From Cystobasidium ongulense (taxonomy: Eukaryota; Basidiomycota; Cystobasidiomycetes; Cystobasidiales; Cystobasidiaceae), in assembly GCA_022835595.1 (NCBI GenBank), contig BQUP01000002.1, forward strand, positions 2,900,534 through 2,964,533: DNA of 64,000 bases, read 5' to 3'. The position numbers and the translations under genes are program-made. Positions within the stretch are counted from its first letter, which is position 1. Each line of letters starts with the position of its first letter. Positions 50,801 to 61,607 of the stretch are shown one piece after another. Below the pieces are notes generated by a model. The model searched no databases, was not told the DNA's origin, and saw only the letters and a program-made list of their open reading frames with translations.

Positions 50801-52199
50801 ATCTGCAATAAACGATGGTAGAGATTAGCTTGTGCGAACCGCGCGAGATGGAAGGGTAAGGAATCAAACCTTCACTTACAGTCGCCAAAACTTGAGCAGC
50901 TTTCTGTGAATATTCATCCCAAAGTGCTTCTTGTCCATTATCGACATATCTCAAAGCTAGATCTTGATCGTCGTCCATCAAGTCTTCATTGTCCTCTTCC
51001 AAGATTTCGCTCGCAACTCTAGCTCTAGCAAGAACAAGTTGTATTTTCAATTTCAATTGTAATTCCAACACTTGAAGACCCAACCTCAATCCAAGAGGAA
51101 CAATAGAAGAAGCAAAGTTCTCAATAGCTACTGGTAGACCTTGTTTTAATGCTTCTGCGTCTTCCGTATCACTGAATAGCAATAAATAGGTTACGATATC
51201 GATTAGTTCTACGATTGAGAAGTCTGGGCCTGCTTGTTTTGTTGCAAGCTCGAAAGTGTCGAGTAGGACCCGTTCGATGCGAGTCTCGTGCTCGGGCGTC
51301 GACAGTCCATTGGAAGGTTGCATGGCTGTTATCGCAAAGAGTATATGTCAGTCTCTCTGCTCCGAATGTCGGTGACGGTGCACGTTAGAGCGGAGAATGC
51401 AGAACAGCAACTCACAACTCAAGAAGCTCGACAAGGTGTCCTTGTCCTCCAGCGATAGATGTACTGCATCGTCCTCCATGGCGCTTTCAAGTATACGACG
51501 CGCTTGACGCGCCAGCTGTCTCAATGATAATGATTCAGTAGTAGTAGCTCTGGGAGTACCACTTGCATCGCGCCTCGAAGATGAAGATGGCGCGTTCTTC
51601 CGTTTCAAAGAGGATCCATTGCTTTGAGATGCGCTTCTGACAGGTACCCAGATAGTCTCATCGCCTTCCTCTTCCTCTTCGTCCTCGATGGCATTGGTAT
51701 CAACTGCTGCCATTCTCTGGCTTGCCTTTGCAGTCTCGAATTGCAATTCATCGTCCTCGCTGTCGCTACTGACATCGCGATGGCTAGCAGGAGCGACTGC
51801 AAGTCGACTAGCAGAAGAGGTAATTGCAAGTTCATCTTCACTTTCGCTTGTCGTTTCTTCTTCATTACGTGTGAATGTAGCTCTTGCGACAGCTTGTAAA
51901 GCACGTTTCTTAGCAGCTGAAGAAACTGGGTTTGTCGTTTTTCTTGCACTTCTAGCTGGTCTGAAAGGTCGTTTGCCTGAAGTAGAAGTAGCGATACTGA
52001 TCATAGTAGTATTGTTTGTAGTTGTTGAAGTCTCTCGTTTTCGTGGGCTCGCTCGTCTCCTCGTCGTCTCGCCCTCGCTCTCTGATGGAAGAGCGGATCC
52101 TTCTCCAGCACTTGAAGATGCTATCACGACCTCGCTCTCCGAAACTGACGAGTCTGATACTGTTCCATCTGCGCGGCCCCGCGCGCGTGTACGCGCCAT
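47874..52199 (-). CDS. large nuclear protein with helical central domain and C-terminal Myb/telobox-like segment
   Basis: Exons 52199-51416, 51325-50880, 50802-49499, 49431-48218, 48167-48132 and 48052-47874 give about 1320 residues. Frames on either side of each of the first three introns fit exactly, so this is one gene. Order: disordered basic/acidic N-terminus (1-250); an alpha-helical region at about 262-450 (IERVLLDTFELATKQAG, LGLRLGLQVLELQLKLK) that might be TRFH-like; a long acidic Gln/Glu stretch; an AT-hook-like RRRGRPPKKK; and a C-terminal helical unit (STWDASERKTFLVALDLM, RRFKSVLMDHGINGVV, SSQLK) that parallels the telobox gene next door. It ends in an acidic tail. The last junction is not clean: only an acceptor at 48053 (TTAGAG) gives the acidic-tail frame, while the better-looking CAG eight bases upstream does not. 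Confidence 0.68.
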
Positions 52200-53105
52200 G
52201 TTTCAGCACCCTCGACACGGAGTCACGATAGTCTTGAGGCAGTCAGTGAAAAGGCTGGATTGCAAGCCAACGTGACTTGCCTTGCTACGATCAAAGATAG
52301 ACGGGCACGTCAAATTGAAGTGAAAGAGCAGCAGGAATAGTAGGATTGCAACTGTCGCAGCAGCAAGACGAAATAGCAAGATCAATGACTATGAGCTTCG
52401 TATAGCGGAAAGCGAGGGTTTGCATTGCAGATTGTCAAATAGGATGAAAGCATAGTCGAGTTTGGGAAGTTAACAGGTCTAGCAATACCGTATAGCGAGA
52501 TAGATGAGGAGGGCGAAAGGTGCATGAAGCCTGAAAGGTTCGTCTAAGCAAGACTGACAAGGGGTATATGAAAAGAATCCGGAGAAAACCTGGCGACCTA
52601 AATGAGCGGAAAACGAAGATGAAACGAAATAAAAGATGCTTTAACACGACGATACTGTGGTTACCACTGTAACTAGATTGAAGAAATGCCCCCCAGTGGA
52701 AGGTGCTTTTGTTGTTTTGCGAGTTACTAAAGTTCGTTATTCTTTCGAAAGATTTTTCCCTTCGGGTTCCTGCTTGCTGGCATTCATAGAAGAAGGGTGG
52801 GAAGGCGTTGTAGAAAGAGACGCAATAACAGTCGTGGATAGTTGGCGAGCGCTGATGAAGCTCCTGCCAGCCCGGCCAGCCGCCAGCCTCAAACTGACGT
52901 TCAAATGAAAATATCGGGCTACTTTCAATTAAAGAGTTGACCAATTCGAGTAACTCCGTGAGCGCAATAGCTGTTGACTAAACTTTGAGAAGTGACTAGG
53001 TAGTTGTCATGTGTTGACCATGCGGGTATAGGTCCGCCAATGAGGACTGAAAGGAGGGTTCGTCAGGATTCCTTTGCAACATGACGAGAATGTGGAAACG
53101 GTCGT
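52200..53105. other. intergenic region upstream of the long telobox-like gene
   Basis: About 900 bp. A minus-strand open frame of 169 codons (52435-52944) and a shorter plus-strand one overlap each other; neither starts with a convincing ATG context nor resembles a family. I treat the region as promoter plus 3' flank. Confidence 0.4.
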
Positions 53106-54158
53106 TCACTCACTCGCCGCCTCCCCGGTCACATCTTGCATAAGTGGCATACTTTTAAGACCGAGAATTGCTAAAAGGTCATGCTGTGATAGGATAGCTG
53201 GTTCTTCGATTATTCTAGGACTGAAACCTCTCCTGACGATTTCGGTGTCGCCTATTTCCACGAATGGCAATGAGAAAAGCAGACCCAATAGCCAAGTCAG
53301 TAAAGTTGTACAGGGAAGCCTCAAGATGAAAGGTATAGCAGGAAGGATGCGACTTACCATCAGCGAATGAGATAACTTTGGCGGTAGCACCGATTAACAT
53401 ATCAGTACTTCTAGCGCCTGCATCATCAGGTCTTTGACCGATAGCGATCAGATAATCGGGTTTAGTTTGACCAGCTTGAGATACGGATATGTTTGAAGGT
53501 CCAATTTTTCCTGATACGCTCGCTTGTATCGCTTCATCTTTGCGAATGCTATCTGTTCTGAAACCTTGTATTTTTGTCAAGATCCAATGTGCTGTTTCAT
53601 GGACTGGAGCAATTGAAGCAGAGTTGGTGAACAGATTTCAGTATAGTGCAACCATAACATGGGTAGAGAGAAAGAGACAAGAGACTCACCCAAAGCACAC
53701 AAAAAGAAGAAAGCGAATTTTGCATATTGTTCAGGGTCCTCCTTTGCACACCTTGTTAATTCATTGTGAAGGGTAAATCCAAAAAAGAGTGTATTATGTA
53801 GACATATTTCATCTTTCTGGCTGTTCGTGTTTTTATTTCCGAGTGCGGTAGTAGTTGTAATAATTGACCTCGGTTGGCCTGGATTTGGCGTTTGGGCGTG
53901 CAAAAAGTCTACTTTTAAAGGTCCTTGAACGCAGACAATGAGTGGGGTGGATGTGACAAAGAGCTGCTTGATCTGAGCGTCGAGTGTGGGCGAGTAATTG
54001 GATGCTGTGGGTAGTGGGAGGGCGTGGTCGACGATGCAGTGTGCGAATGCGCGTCGTGCGGCTGTCGAAGCGTCGCTGCTGCCTTGGAGGAGTGCGAACA
54101 GCCGAGAAGCGATGGGAGCGAGTGGGGTGCGAGGAAGAGGGCCTGATGGAGGTAGCAT
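53106..54158 (-). CDS. protein of unknown function
   Basis: Three exons (54158-53690, 53603-53358, 53251-53106) with consensus splice sites give 286 residues. The chain looks folded: LPRTPLAPIASRLFALLQG, AFAHCIVDHALPL, LFVTSTPLIVCVQGPLKVDF, DEICLHNTLFFGFTLHNEL, then VHETAHWILTKIQGF and PDYLIAIGQRPDDAG. HETAH might suggest a metal site, but I do not recognise a protease motif around it, so no activity is claimed. No signal peptide or clear membrane segment is seen. It lies between the long telobox-like gene and the EFM7-type gene, all on the minus strand. Confidence 0.7.
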
Positions 54159-54771
54159 GCGACTTGTCAGAGATGGACATCAAGCCAGTCCTATATTATC
54201 CCTCACGGAAATGCATGCAGTCCCGTGTCACGAAGACCTGAGCTGGTGCCGCATTATTGATGCCGTTCATGGTGGCAGAGGAGAGCGCGATTCGAGTATG
54301 GTGACCTGGGTGGCCCTGACTGGAGTGCATGGAGTGAAAGCAAGAACAGACTGGCTGACTGCCTGCCTGACTGCTGCTCCTGCTCTATCGTCGTCGTGAA
54401 AAGCTGCTGCTGTCCGACGCCGGAGAGGGCTGGAATCCAGATACCGACGTGAAGCGGACACTGCGTTGAGGTGGATGAAAGCTTGATGCTCGCTGATACC
54501 GACGAGACACTCCGACGGAACCTCGTATACACGCATACGATAGCTATAGAGTGCCCTACCAGGTCCCAGGCGCTTGTACTCTCTGCGTCCAGCTCAGGTC
54601 CATCCAGCTCGCCACCGATCACGTGTTTCCAGAGTCCAATCTCTCGTGATCCAAGTACCGTACCGCCTACGCAGAGTCTTATGCCGCAGCCTGTCCATGG
54701 CGACCCCCAAATCCCCGTATACTTGCGCACCTACTCCGTCCGCGCCGGCAGTGACCATTCCAGGCCTCTGT
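54159..54771. other. intergenic region
   Basis: About 610 bp upstream of the unknown gene and downstream of the EFM7-type gene. Overlapping open frames on both strands (the longest 158 codons, minus strand) lack family likeness and typical codon use. I see no other signal. Confidence 0.4.
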
Positions 54772-55913
54772 TCAACTCGCCCGTCTCTCTACCGAAAAGG
54801 TGTCCGAGCGTTTAAATACGATATGGACCAGCCAGCGTCGTCGTTCCTCTTCTATGCCTTCAACAATCTCTGCTTTATCACCATCACCTTCAACGATCTG
54901 CTTCCAATTCAAACCTTTCTCCCGCTCCTCCCGTCGGTCTATCTCTTCCGCTCGCTCTATCTCCAGCCCTCCCGCTAACGCCATCTTCAAGAAAGATTGT
55001 ATCACAAAACGGCCAGTATGCAGACCTGCTAGTATAATAATTCGCGAATCTGGACTATACGAAAGCAAACGAGTCATCACCTTCAACTGGGATGAATTGA
55101 GGTGATCCATCCACAGCGTGTCGGCCGCCAGGATTCTGCAAGCGAGTTTTGCATTAGTTCAGATAGATATGTGCCGCTTGTATGAAGAGCACGACGAACC
55201 GAGTAAAGCCTTGAGGATGCTTGTGCACCATTTCTTCTAGAGCAATCTCATCCGTCCAGTCCAACGCTGTTACAGCCACTCTCGACTGCTCCTCTTCCTT
55301 TAGATTGGCAGCTACATTCCTCCGTATGGCAGCCATTATTCCAGTTGCTGGGTAATCTGTAATTTCAACTTGAGAAGCTCCCATCCGTGCTGCTAGCAAG
55401 GAAAGTAATGCTGATCCTGCACCAAGCTCGAGGACTGAAGTTTCACACATTAACTTGTTAGGTTTACTCACTCAACCTCTTATACCTAGGTTACGCACCT
55501 GTTTCGCCTTTTATGCCTATTTTCGACAAACCATCCTGCTTCTCATCCTCCTCCATCATTTCAGCCAGTCTAGGGCTAGCAGGCCATAACAAATGACTTT
55601 GTAATTGAATCTCTTCATAAGTATCAGCGTTTGAATTCAAGTATAATTTAAATGTACCATAATATGTAGATTTATGTATTATTGGTTTATCACTTGATGA
55701 CGTTGAAGTTGCTACTGGTAATGAACCTAACAAAGCCAAGGAAGCTTCAAAAAGTGAGGTTATAGATGATGTTGTACTAATTTCTGAAGCTGAGCTACTT
55801 GTAGAATGACTGCGCTGTCTCTGCTTTGTATTGTCCGAGTCCGAATGTCGATTCGCATCATGCTCGTCGATTGTGGACCTTCGAAAGTCTTCTTCTGGCT
55901 TATCTGGAACCAT
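54772..55913 (-). CDS. EFM7: EFM7/Nnt1-type protein methyltransferase
   Basis: Yeast Efm7 is a SAM-dependent methyltransferase of the METTL21-like group that modifies the N-terminus and a nearby lysine of elongation factor 1A. Three exons (55913-55499, 55434-55200, 55135-54772) give 337 residues. After a disordered Ser/Thr-rich N-terminus the chain has YYGTFKLYL, QLQSHLLWPASPRLAEM, the SAM-binding VLELGAGSALLSLLAARMG, VEITDYPATGIM, TALDWTD, RILAADTLWMDH and ILAGLHTGR, in the order expected for Nnt1/Efm7. It carries extra residues at both ends compared with yeast. It is divergent from the kinase gene with about 210 bp between starts. Other METTL21-group members cannot be excluded as the closest match. 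Confidence 0.82.
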
Positions 55914-56122
55914 GTATGTTGGCTAACGAGCGTACAGATTGAAACGCTTCTCTCGTACTTTAAGCTCTAGTCGACTGGAAATCTACCCTTCATCTTCATC
56001 TTGTATTTGCTTCTACTTCTGGTGCGTCAGAAGGCAAGTTGTCCCAGGCAAATAGCAACTGCGGGCCTTGCTTTCAGTCCGACCTACTGCCGGATACCAC
56101 GCATTTGCATCCAGGCAAGACA

Positions 56123-58239
56123 ATGCAGCAACAAGCCATGAACCAAGCTCTAGACGTATACGAGAGGCTGAAAGATGTTTTCCTGTCATGCACTGGTTCG
56201 TGCCTCAAGAGCAGTTCCACATTGACTCTAAACGGCCGTCGTTTCAAGGTGCGCGCTCTCTACTCCTCGTTTTAGGAGAGTTGTGTGAATTGCGAAGCAG
56301 CGATAGATGGCTGAGAAGAATTGGATATCAGATTCACAAACTACTCGGAGAAGGTGGTTTCTCGTTCGTCGTGAGTTTCACTCCACCCAACGATGGGCAT
56401 GATCGCAGTACACCAGTGAACTGATTAGTCCGTTCCCACTCTCGTCGTGGAATGTAGTATCTAGCAGAGGATGAGACTTCAGGTCGCTTGTTCGCTTTGA
56501 AGAAGGTGTGCCTCTCTCTCTCCTTCTTTATGCCTGCCTGCTGCCTGCTTCAATCATGCTCGAGACGAGACAACTGACGCGCTTGGCGATACCTTGCTTG
56601 ACATAAACATGTAGATACGATGTCCTCTAGGGAGCGAATCAGTCAGAGAAGCAATGAAAGAGGTGAGTCTCCCTTTTCATCGAGGTATGCTATGGAAACA
56701 CCAATCTCACGTGTGTGCAAACCAGGTCGAAGCGTACAAGAGGTTCAGACATCCTAACTGTATAAGATGTCTTGATTCGGCTGTCATTCAAGAGACAGAT
56801 GGGAAAGTGATCTAGTGGGTCACCTGATTATACAGTATTGCAATGTGCTTTGAAATGCTAACTTGCTCTTTTGTCGCACGCAGCCTCTTTCTACCTTATT
56901 ATAAAAAGGGCAATCTCCAAGATGCAATCGCTGCCAACTCTGTATGTACATCGTCATGGGAAATACATGCAGTCCTCGAGCTCATACTGAATCATTCCGT
57001 GCTTTTTCTTCTCTGTACACCTAACCTGGGTGTTCTGATTTGCAGGTCAATGGGACCCGCTTCCCCGAACGAGAGATGCTGTCCCTTTTCTTGGGCACGT
57101 GTCAAGCAGTCGAATCGATGCATACATACACACCAGGGAGCAGTATTTCCTATCCACCTTCTCAATCTCGTTTACCTCTTGCAAATCAAGGCAATGGTAA
57201 TGCACCTCGTAAAGATAGGAAAGGCAAAGGTCGAGCTGCAAGACAGGAAGAAGAAGAGAATTCAGCTGTCATTTTCGAACAACAGGAGGAAGAAGAGGAA
57301 GAAGCTATTAGAGCTTCAGCTGGTGCTGCTGAACCTTTGATTGGAAGTATGGATAGAGCTGCTTCTTCTGCCGATGACGACGATGACGACGATGAACATG
57401 TAGTCGACGAAAGTAATGCGAAGGGTATTGCAGGGCTAGGAGAGACGAAAGGACAATTGACGGGTCGCTTACCCACTTCTCCGCCTCCTCCTTCATCATC
57501 AAATAACAATCAAAATGCGGGTCAAAATAGTAATGGAGCACAACAAACACTACAACCTTGGGCGCATAGAGATATAAAACCTGCAAATGTAATGATAACA
57601 GACGAAGGAACACCTATATTGATGGATTTTGGATCAGCGTTACATGCTAGGATATACGTTGATAATAGATCCACTGCTTTGAAATTGGCAGATGATGCTG
57701 CCGAGCATTGCTCTATGCCTTATAGAGCGCCTGAATTGTTCGACCCTCCTGTTGGTGGGTGGTTGGATGAGAAGGTGGTGAGTCGTGATCCGCGTTCCCC
57801 TCCTTTTATACATGTCACCGCCGTTCTCCTGTGAGTGTTAAAAGTGTAACCAAATACTGACACGATTCCTTCGAAATTTTTCCTGTCTCCAGGACATATG
57901 GTCTCTGGGATGCACACTCTACGCAATGGCCTACGGACATTCACCGTTTGAAGTAGAAGGATCATCAGTGGTATTAGCAGTTCAGAATGGACAGTATCGA
58001 TTCCCACAAAACGATAAAGTATATACTCAGGGATTAAGGGATTTGATTGCTTTTATGCTTGTTGTTGATAAGAGCAAGAGACCGAATATACATCAGGTGA
58101 GTGGCTGCTCTGATTTCACTCTATCTCTCCCTATCGATGCGACTGAGCTGAACAAATGTCTGGTTTCTCTGTCTTTCCCATTATGTGACGCTGCTAGGTC
58201 ATTGAACGCACACAGCAAGCGTTGAGCCGTGTCCAGTGA
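56123..58239 (+). CDS. ENV7: Env7/STK16-type serine/threonine protein kinase
   Basis: STK16-group (NAK family) kinases are lipid-anchored; yeast Env7 works at the vacuole membrane. Nine exons (56123-56248, 56332-56370, 56458-56505, 56615-56662, 56726-56814, 56884-56941, 57046-57777, 57893-58096, 58198-58239) give 461 residues. The N-terminus has Cys residues (SCTGSC) fit for acylation. Kinase parts: glycine loop GEGGFSFV (about 48-55), FALKK lysine (70), REAMKEVEAYKRFRHPN, HRDIKPANV (310-318), DFGSA (330-334), YRAPELFD and DIWSLGCTLYAMAYG. Between the alpha-E helix (ESMHTY) and HRD sits a 140-residue disordered insert (about 165-305) with a basic KGKGR patch and acidic runs. The last exon codes for only 13 residues. 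Confidence 0.9.
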
Positions 58240-58887
58240 TGAGAATACCGATGTGCTGTTGCTAGAGTGGGGAAAGCTGGTTACGGTCTGCGTTTATGTG
58301 CTTGACAGCAGGATCAAATAGTGTGGCGGCCCTCGATACGCAAATCTCCGTTGATAACCTCGTTAACGTGTGTAAAGTCTTTGGAGCGACAGGGTAGTTG
58401 ATCTAGCTGTCGTGGAGTGGCCAGAATGGTAGAGCAAGGACAATGGGTTGATGATTGATGTAGCGAGTGGGACAACCTTGAAGCGCCAAGTTATCTGATG
58501 CATGTTGACGACTGGAAACTTGCACACCATCAACGATTCCACAGGCCAAGAGCTACCCGGCAGCCCGGCAAGCCAGCCAGCCGACGCATTTAAGCGCGAG
58601 GTGAGGGTGCCGACGACATCTCCGAGGCTTTCTGCGCTGTGCTGTGTGTGCCGGGGCTCTCTCGATGGAGTGTAAACGATGAGCGTGGCCGGGGAAACGA
58701 TGCTCCACTCCGAAGAGTGACTTTCCAGTCATGTGATCGGGCATACAGAGATGCTTTTCAGGAAGTCGGAAAGGCTAGAGCATGGTGTACTGAGGCTTTG
58801 CTGCTGGTTGGATTGGTTGTGGACACGACTTGTCGCTACTGCTCTGCTTCGTCCCCATCAAGAAACAGCACCGCACTCTCGCCAACC
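58240..58887. other. promoter region of the CYP53 gene
   Basis: About 650 bp between the kinase stop and the P450 start. A short GCCCGGCAAGCCAGCCAGC-type repeat lies near 58557-58580. The P450 frame is open further upstream but contains no earlier ATG. I see nothing else. Confidence 0.4.
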
Positions 58888-61309
58888 ATGGGCATCGTCC
58901 AGGAAGCAGGCGCACTCGTCGCGGCATTGTCGCCCATTCAGCTCGCAGGAGCGGTCCTCGCGCTTGTGGTAGGCTTGATGCAGCCATTGCAGCCTGACCA
59001 CTCTACCGAGCACATGCTGACTGCCTTGCTTGATGCCTCCCAGCTCGCCTTCCATGTCGTCCCCTACCTCGCCGACCCGCATGGACTGAAAAAGTACCCA
59101 GCTGCAGGACCGTTTGGATTAGGTAGGTCGACACAGCACAAGCATTGTATGACCAAAGAGTATGTTGGGGCCGGCTAATGCATTGCTCTTGTATCCCACA
59201 GCCGCATTCACCGACGCCTGGGTGCGCATATCATACTTGCCGGGTCCCCGCATCGTTGAAACTGACCATCCTATCCAATCCAATTCGACGTATTGCAATA
59301 ATAACAGGTCGTATGGCAAGCTCGCCGAGGAAAGCGTTTCGAAGCTTTGGATGCAGGTGAGTAATTCACCCTCTCAAACCATCATAGATTGTGTAAACTC
59401 ACTTCATCTTATTTCCCCAGCTCATCGCAAGTATGGAAAATACGTCAGAATTAGCCCTCGTCAAGTCTCTATTGCCGACCCCAAGGCTCTTGATGCTATC
59501 TACGGCCACGGAACCGGTACTATGAAACCTGCCTTCTGTAAGGACAGATCCATTCAAGCTCTCCATGTACTGTCGGCTAATCCGGAAATTCGGCAGACGA
59601 TGCTTTCGTAGGATTGAAGAAAGTCAGAGGTCTCTTCAATACTCGTGATAGAGCAGAACATACTAGAAAGCGTAAGATTGTATCTGCTACTTTCGCTCAA
59701 AGGTAGGCTTCTACATACTTTTTCGCCACATCTTCTTCTTTCTTTCTGTTTCTAATGTGACACTTCTATTATGTACACTTCAACCGGGCGTCGCCGGCTC
59801 AGGAATGTACTCGAGTTCGAAAGTTACATTGCTGCTATCATGAGACAGCTATTGGACAAGTTCGATGGAATGTGTGATAAAGCCGTCAAGGATGGTAAAG
59901 GTTGGGTTACTTTTGATACCCTGCCTTGGCTCAACTACCTCGCTTTCGACATCATTGGTGAGTTTGCCTTCCTTGTGAACAACTGGGTATATGATTAGCT
60001 GACTTGTCTCTTCAGGCGATCTTGCCTTCGGAGCTCCCTTCGGAATGGTCGAACGTGAAGCCGATATCTGCGAAATTGAACAAGAAGATGGGACCATCAA
60101 GCATTTATCCGCAGTCACCATCCTAAATGAACGAGGAGAGTATTCCAACTGTCTAGGAGTAATGCCACCACACTGGAGACCTTTCGCTAGATATGTAGAT
60201 CCTTGGTTCTCAAGAGGTCATGCTTCCGTTATCAATTTGGCTGGTATGGCTAGAGCCAGAGTCAATAATCGACTAAAGACTGGTGCTGGTGACAGAAAGG
60301 ATCTATTGGCTCGTTTACAAGAGGCTAGAGATGAAAATGGCCAACCTATGGAAATCGACGAACTTACTGCTGAAGCATTGACACAACTCATTGCTGTGAG
60401 TCTAAATCACATACCTCTTGGTCCCAACTAGATGACACTGATGAATTCGACCGTATAATACAGGGCTCCGATACTACCTCGAACTCATCCTGTGCAATCA
60501 TTTTCTATCTAGCTCGTTCTCAGGAATCACAAAAGAAATTACAAGCCGAACTAGATCAGACATTTAAAGATCGTGGTATTACAGGAGTAATGGAATATGA
60601 AGATATCAAAGCATTACCTTATCTAGAAGCTTGCATTAATGAAGCTTTGAGAATGCATTCTACTTCTTCAATGGGTTTACCGAGATTGATGCCTGCTCAA
60701 GGCGCTGAATTCCAAGGTGAATTCTTCAAGGAGGGAACTGAGGTATCTGTTCCTGCTTATACTATTCATGTGAGTAATTGAGATCCTTATCCAACCTCCC
60801 TTTGAGGGGGATAGACAGAGAATGTAACAATCTGACAGACACTATTCCAGCACCTTGAATCAGTATGGGGAGACCCGTTCACCTACAGACCTGAGAGATG
60901 GCTAGGATCAGATGCGAAACAACTTGATAAGAATTTCATTCCCTTCTCAATTGGACCCCGAAGCTGTGTCGGCCGAAATGTAAGCTCCTCGTATTCGTCG
61001 TCTCTGGCATTCATGTTTGATAAAAGTAGGAAACCTGTATGCTGATGCGATCATTCTCTCGCTATTATAGCTCGCTACTATGGAACTACTCGTTTTCATG
61101 TCAACTCTGTTCTATCGATGTGAGTACTCGCGCATCTTGTTCCCGATACCCGTCAACAATTCAAATCTGACCATATTATGCCTTGCCACCTTACAGACGA
61201 CTTCCGCCTGGCCGACGAAAGCCAGACGAAGCTTGAGACTAGTGAAGGATTCTTGCGCAAGCCTTTGGAGAGCTGGATTCGCATGAGACGCAGATCAACC
61301 GAGGCATAA
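58888..61309 (+). CDS. CYP53: cytochrome P450 of family CYP53 (benzoate 4-monooxygenase type)
   Basis: CYP53 enzymes para-hydroxylate benzoate to 4-hydroxybenzoate in the ER, using a P450 reductase; they detoxify or degrade aromatic acids. Eleven exons (58888-59122, 59202-59221, 59308-59356, 59421-59537, 59597-59702, 59803-59957, 60016-60395, 60464-60769, 60851-60979, 61071-61119, 61197-61309) give 552 residues. A hydrophobic N-terminal anchor is followed by CYP53 blocks: ARRGKRF, HRKYGKYVRISPR, IYGHGTG, GLFNTRDRAEHTRKRK, LNYLAFDIIGDLAFGAPFGM. P450 motifs: AGSDTT (354-359), EALR as ExxR (414-417), PERW (470-473) and the haem loop FSIGPRSCVG with Cys near 495. The C-terminus keeps EGFLRKPL. 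Exon 2 is only 20 nt. Confidence 0.95.
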
Positions 61310-61607
61310 ACCAAGAAAAAAGAGCTTAGGTTATGAAGCAATTCAGCTGTCAGACAGACAACATATTGGCTGGAAACAGCGATCTGTGGGGCAGGAGACC
61401 GGCTTCTTCATCGTTTTCAACATTATTCATGAGCATGCATCTGGGATATCTAGTATCTAGTTCCGTACCGCCGAATGTACCTCGCTGTCAGGCTTTTCGT
61501 CCATACGTGAAATTATAGCAACAACAATGTTTATACTGCTTGTTTTGTGCTCGACCATCTTGACAGGGCGACCGAAGATTGGCAGAAACAAGTTGGGATA
61601 AGAGGAG

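Noticed and set aside
52435-52944. 169-codon minus-strand frame between two genes
   Set aside because: It overlaps another frame on the plus strand, has biased aromatic-rich composition typical of random A/T-rich frames, and resembles no family.
54254-54730. 158-codon minus-strand frame upstream of the unknown gene
   Set aside because: No family likeness; overlapping frames of similar length occur on the other strand.
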